From the NCBI GenBank assembly GCA_040755395.1, contig JBFMAX010000004.1, positions 124,001 to 188,000 of the forward strand: a stretch of DNA of 64,000 nt, given 5' to 3'. The translations under genes were made by a program, and so were the position numbers. Positions within the stretch are counted from its first letter, which is position 1. Each line of letters opens with the position of its first letter. Source of the stretch: Nitrospirota bacterium. GTDB lineage: Bacteria > Nitrospirota > Nitrospiria > Nitrospirales > Nitrospiraceae. The notes under the pieces are model-generated. The model saw only the letters and a list, made by a program, of their open reading frames with translations, ran no database searches and was not told the DNA's origin. Below, piece after piece: positions 62,597 to 64,000 of this stretch.

Positions 62597-63101
62597 GTAA
62601 GACGTGACGCGTTATGCGTGATGCGAATGAGAGTCTCGTTTGACAAAACGAAGAAGGCCGAGGAGCATGTGTCGTACGCGCTCAATCCGATCGAGGACAT
62701 CCGTGCCAGACATGAAATCCAACTTTGCGGCCAACAGAAGCTGAGTTTCTAGCTCAGCAACCGACCCGAACGCAAGAGAGAGGAACTGAACATAGTCCGT
62801 TCGAGAGTTTCGAGCTGCACCTTCAGCAATGTTGCTGGGTATCGAAACGGCCGAACGCCTGGTTTGAACTGCAAGGCCGAACTGTTCCTCTTTTGGGAAC
62901 CGGCCGGTGATCGAGTACACGTCAACGGCCAAGTCCATAGCCATCTTCCACACGTCCAGATCCTTGTGGGTCGTATGCTGGCCTTTCTCGGGGTTCATCA
63001 CGCAGTACGCGTTACGCATCACGCGCTTGCTTATTGCCGCCTTGTCGCGCGTCACGCTCTTATTCTCGCTCCTGAGACACATGACGCATCACCCATCACG
63101 G
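62597..63101. repeat. composite heptad-repeat element enclosing a four-helix-bundle gene
   Basis: Left side (62597-62630): 7-base words of the type CGTrAyG. Right side (62996-63030 and 63045-63101): complementary words. ACGCGTTATGCGTGATG at 62607-62623 pairs with 62996-63012 over 15 of 17 bases, and a further weaker copy reaches 63101. The element lies between the LAB_N and GT2 genes, and the four-helix-bundle gene fills the space between the arms. Confidence 0.75.
62612..62998 (-). CDS. four-helix-bundle protein (S23/23S-rRNA-IVP family)
   Basis: A 128-residue protein of the four-helix-bundle family first known from intervening sequences in 23S rRNA genes and structurally related to the Avd protein of diversity-generating retroelements. 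The family core is visible: DLDVWKMAMDLAVDVYSITGRFPKEEQFGL, then QTRRSAVSIPSNIAEGAARNSRTDYVQFL and ELETQLLLAAKL (about 62672-62960). Its start ATG (62998) lies in the right repeat arm and its stop (62612) in the left, and the last residues SHSHHA come from the arm. Longer upstream starts run through repeat sequence and are not family-like. The biological role of the family is unknown. Confidence 0.85.
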   Translation of the reverse strand: MNPEKGQHTTHKDLDVWKMAMDLAVDVYSITGRFPKEEQFGLAVQTRRSAVSIPSNIAEGAARNSRTDYVQFLSLAFGSVAELETQLLLAAKLDFMSGTDVLDRIERVRHMLLGLLRFVKRDSHSHHA

Positions 63102-63823
63102 AATCGATACCGCAACGCCCGTTTCATCATCCACCGCACTGCGATCAAATCGTACAGGCCTTTGAAGAGCCGGTTGCCGACGCCGTACTTTGAGACGCCG
63201 TGGGCGCGGGGATAGTGACGCACCGGAACTTCCGTCACGGTGAAACCGTAGATCAGCGCCAGCGCGGGAAAAAACCGGTGCATCCCGTCGAAGAGCGGCA
63301 CCCGCTCCACCACGGCGCGCCGGAACACCTTCAGCGAGCAGCCCGTATCGTGGACGCGGTCGCCGGTCACGGCGCTGCGCACGGCGTTGGCGATGCGCGA
63401 GGACAGCCGCCGGACCAGCGTATCGTGCCGGTTCTGCCGCCAGCCGCACACCAGATCGTACCGATCGATGGACGAAAGGAGCGCGCCGATATCCTCCGGA
63501 TCGTTCTGCAGATCGCCGTCCATCGTGATGATCAGCTCGCCGGTCGAGCGCCGAAATCCGGCGTCGAAGGCCGAGGTTTGCCCGTAGTTCCGGTCGAAGT
63601 GCAACGCCGTGACCTGCGAGTACTGGGTCGCCAACCGGTCGAGCACGGCGGCGCTGCCGTCCGTGCTCCCGTCGTCGATATAGATGATCTCGAAGGGCGC
63701 GGACCGCGACTCCTCGCGCGCGTGAAGCGCCTTGAGCAACCGCTCGGTCAGGGGGACCAGGTTATCCCGTTCGTCTTTGATCGGGATGACCACCGAGGCC
63801 CATGGGCGGGGTGAAACCGTCAT
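63089..63823 (-). CDS. GT2 glycosyltransferase (dolichol-phosphate-mannose-synthase-like)
   Basis: A 244-residue GT-A family transferase: SVVIPIKDERDNL, YIDDGSTDGSAAVLD (nucleotide-sugar binding), ITMDGDLQNDPEDI (metal-binding DXD) and the HDTGCSLKVFRR acceptor region. It likely makes a polyprenyl-phosphate sugar, which the GT39 enzyme then uses. No membrane anchor is present. The last residues and the stop codon lie in the heptad repeat. It is followed on this strand by the four-helix-bundle gene, then LAB_N and GT39. Confidence 0.92.
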   Translation of the reverse strand: MTVSPRPWASVVIPIKDERDNLVPLTERLLKALHAREESRSAPFEIIYIDDGSTDGSAAVLDRLATQYSQVTALHFDRNYGQTSAFDAGFRRSTGELIITMDGDLQNDPEDIGALLSSIDRYDLVCGWRQNRHDTLVRRLSSRIANAVRSAVTGDRVHDTGCSLKVFRRAVVERVPLFDGMHRFFPALALIYGFTVTEVPVRHYPRAHGVSKYGVGNRLFKGLYDLIAVRWMMKRALRYRFRDG

Positions 63824-63898
63824 GCGGAGCGGGCGGTCCTTCGAAGGGTCGAATTCGTGTGAACCACGCGGGCATTCTACAGAATGGACGGAAGACGG

Positions 63899-64000
63899 TC
63901 AAACGCGCGAGCGGAAGCGGGCGGGGATCGACATCAGCCACGCCACGCCCGCCGTTCCCGCCGCCGCGGCCAATCCGAAGGCCCATCCGGAATGCTGGGC
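63899..64000 (-). CDS. C-terminal end of a probable membrane protein (cut by window edge)
   Basis: The minus-strand frame from the right edge encodes 33 residues ending at the stop at 63899. It includes a hydrophobic helix (WAFGLAAAAGTAGVAWLMSI) followed by a short basic tail (PARFRSRV), typical of the last helix of a transporter or similar protein. The family cannot be told. It lies upstream of the GT2 gene. Confidence 0.5.
   Translation of the reverse strand, partial: AQHSGWAFGLAAAAGTAGVAWLMSIPARFRSRV

Noticed and set aside
62612-62998. Diversity-generating retroelement suggested by the Avd-like four-helix-bundle protein
   Set aside because: No reverse transcriptase, template repeat or variable repeat was seen anywhere in the window.
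63762-63986. Small minus-strand frame at the right edge
   Set aside because: Arg/Gly/Pro-rich shadow overlapping the GT2 start; the membrane-protein tail in a different frame is more convincing.

Overview
The window looks like an ordinary chromosomal segment of a GC-rich, Gram-negative, non-proteobacterial organism. The gene content (LAB_N protein, LapA, IHF-type protein, aspartate-to-isoleucine operon with citramalate synthase, type IV pilus minor pilins, several exported proteins of unknown family, 7-base phased repeats) fits the phylum Nitrospirota, probably Nitrospira or a relative. That assignment is an inference from gene content; no rRNA gene is present to test it. No phage, plasmid or CRISPR features were seen.

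Layout. 1-5.7 kb: mixed small genes (membrane spermidine-synthase-like protein, exported cupredoxin, ferredoxin, DUF192, Rieske protein, chagasin-like inhibitor, D-amino-acid transaminase). 5.7-15.9 kb: the classic translation/transcription cluster rimP-nusA-infB-ylxP-rbfA-truB-rpsO-pnp plus an M16 protease. 16.0-17.5 kb: two tandem exported proteins of unknown family with their own promoter and terminator. 17.5-23.9 kb (minus): pdxJ-nnr-tsaE-HIT-lapA-mutS, mostly with overlapping ends. 24.1-32.0 kb: alaC-hom-thrC-iPGM-like-lysC-cimA, an aspartate-family and isoleucine operon. 32.0-36.8 kb: ihfA, a MerR regulator, tRNA-Pro(GGG), surE, DedA, cysS, rlmB. 36.8-52.2 kb: a LuxR-type helix-turn-helix protein, then a type IV pilus block with prepilin peptidase, two successive FimT/PilV/PilW/PilX minor-pilin sets separated by a PilB/GspE ATPase, PilY2-like and PilY1 proteins, and a lipoprotein. 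52.3-55.8 kb: phoH-ybeY-ftsY and a double-receiver protein. 55.9-60.5 kb: M1-like peptidase, TolB-like propeller, PAP2 phosphatase. 60.5-64 kb (minus): a lipid/glycan module (GT2, LAB_N, GT39) interrupted by a four-helix-bundle gene, and the tail of a membrane protein.

The most unusual feature is a superfamily of short hairpin repeats. At least ten loci (12.35, 30.35, 32.96, 53.62, 53.90, 58.20, 59.09, 59.35, 61.30 and 62.6-63.1 kb, with weaker ones at 23.15 and 61.76 kb) carry words repeated with an exact 7-base step, most with a complementary arm on the other side. Word sequences differ between loci but the 7-base phasing does not. Many lie inside or at the ends of genes and are read in frame as extra peptide (CimA, YbeY, the TolB-like protein, PAP2, GT39). 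The largest copy contains a complete four-helix-bundle (S23/IVP, Avd-like) gene whose start and stop codons both fall inside the repeat arms. It is a candidate autonomous member of an undescribed mobile element family.

A second anomaly is the iPGM-family protein between thrC and lysC. It sits where a predicted homoserine kinase analogue is expected, but four of the seven metal-ligand positions of the family appear substituted.
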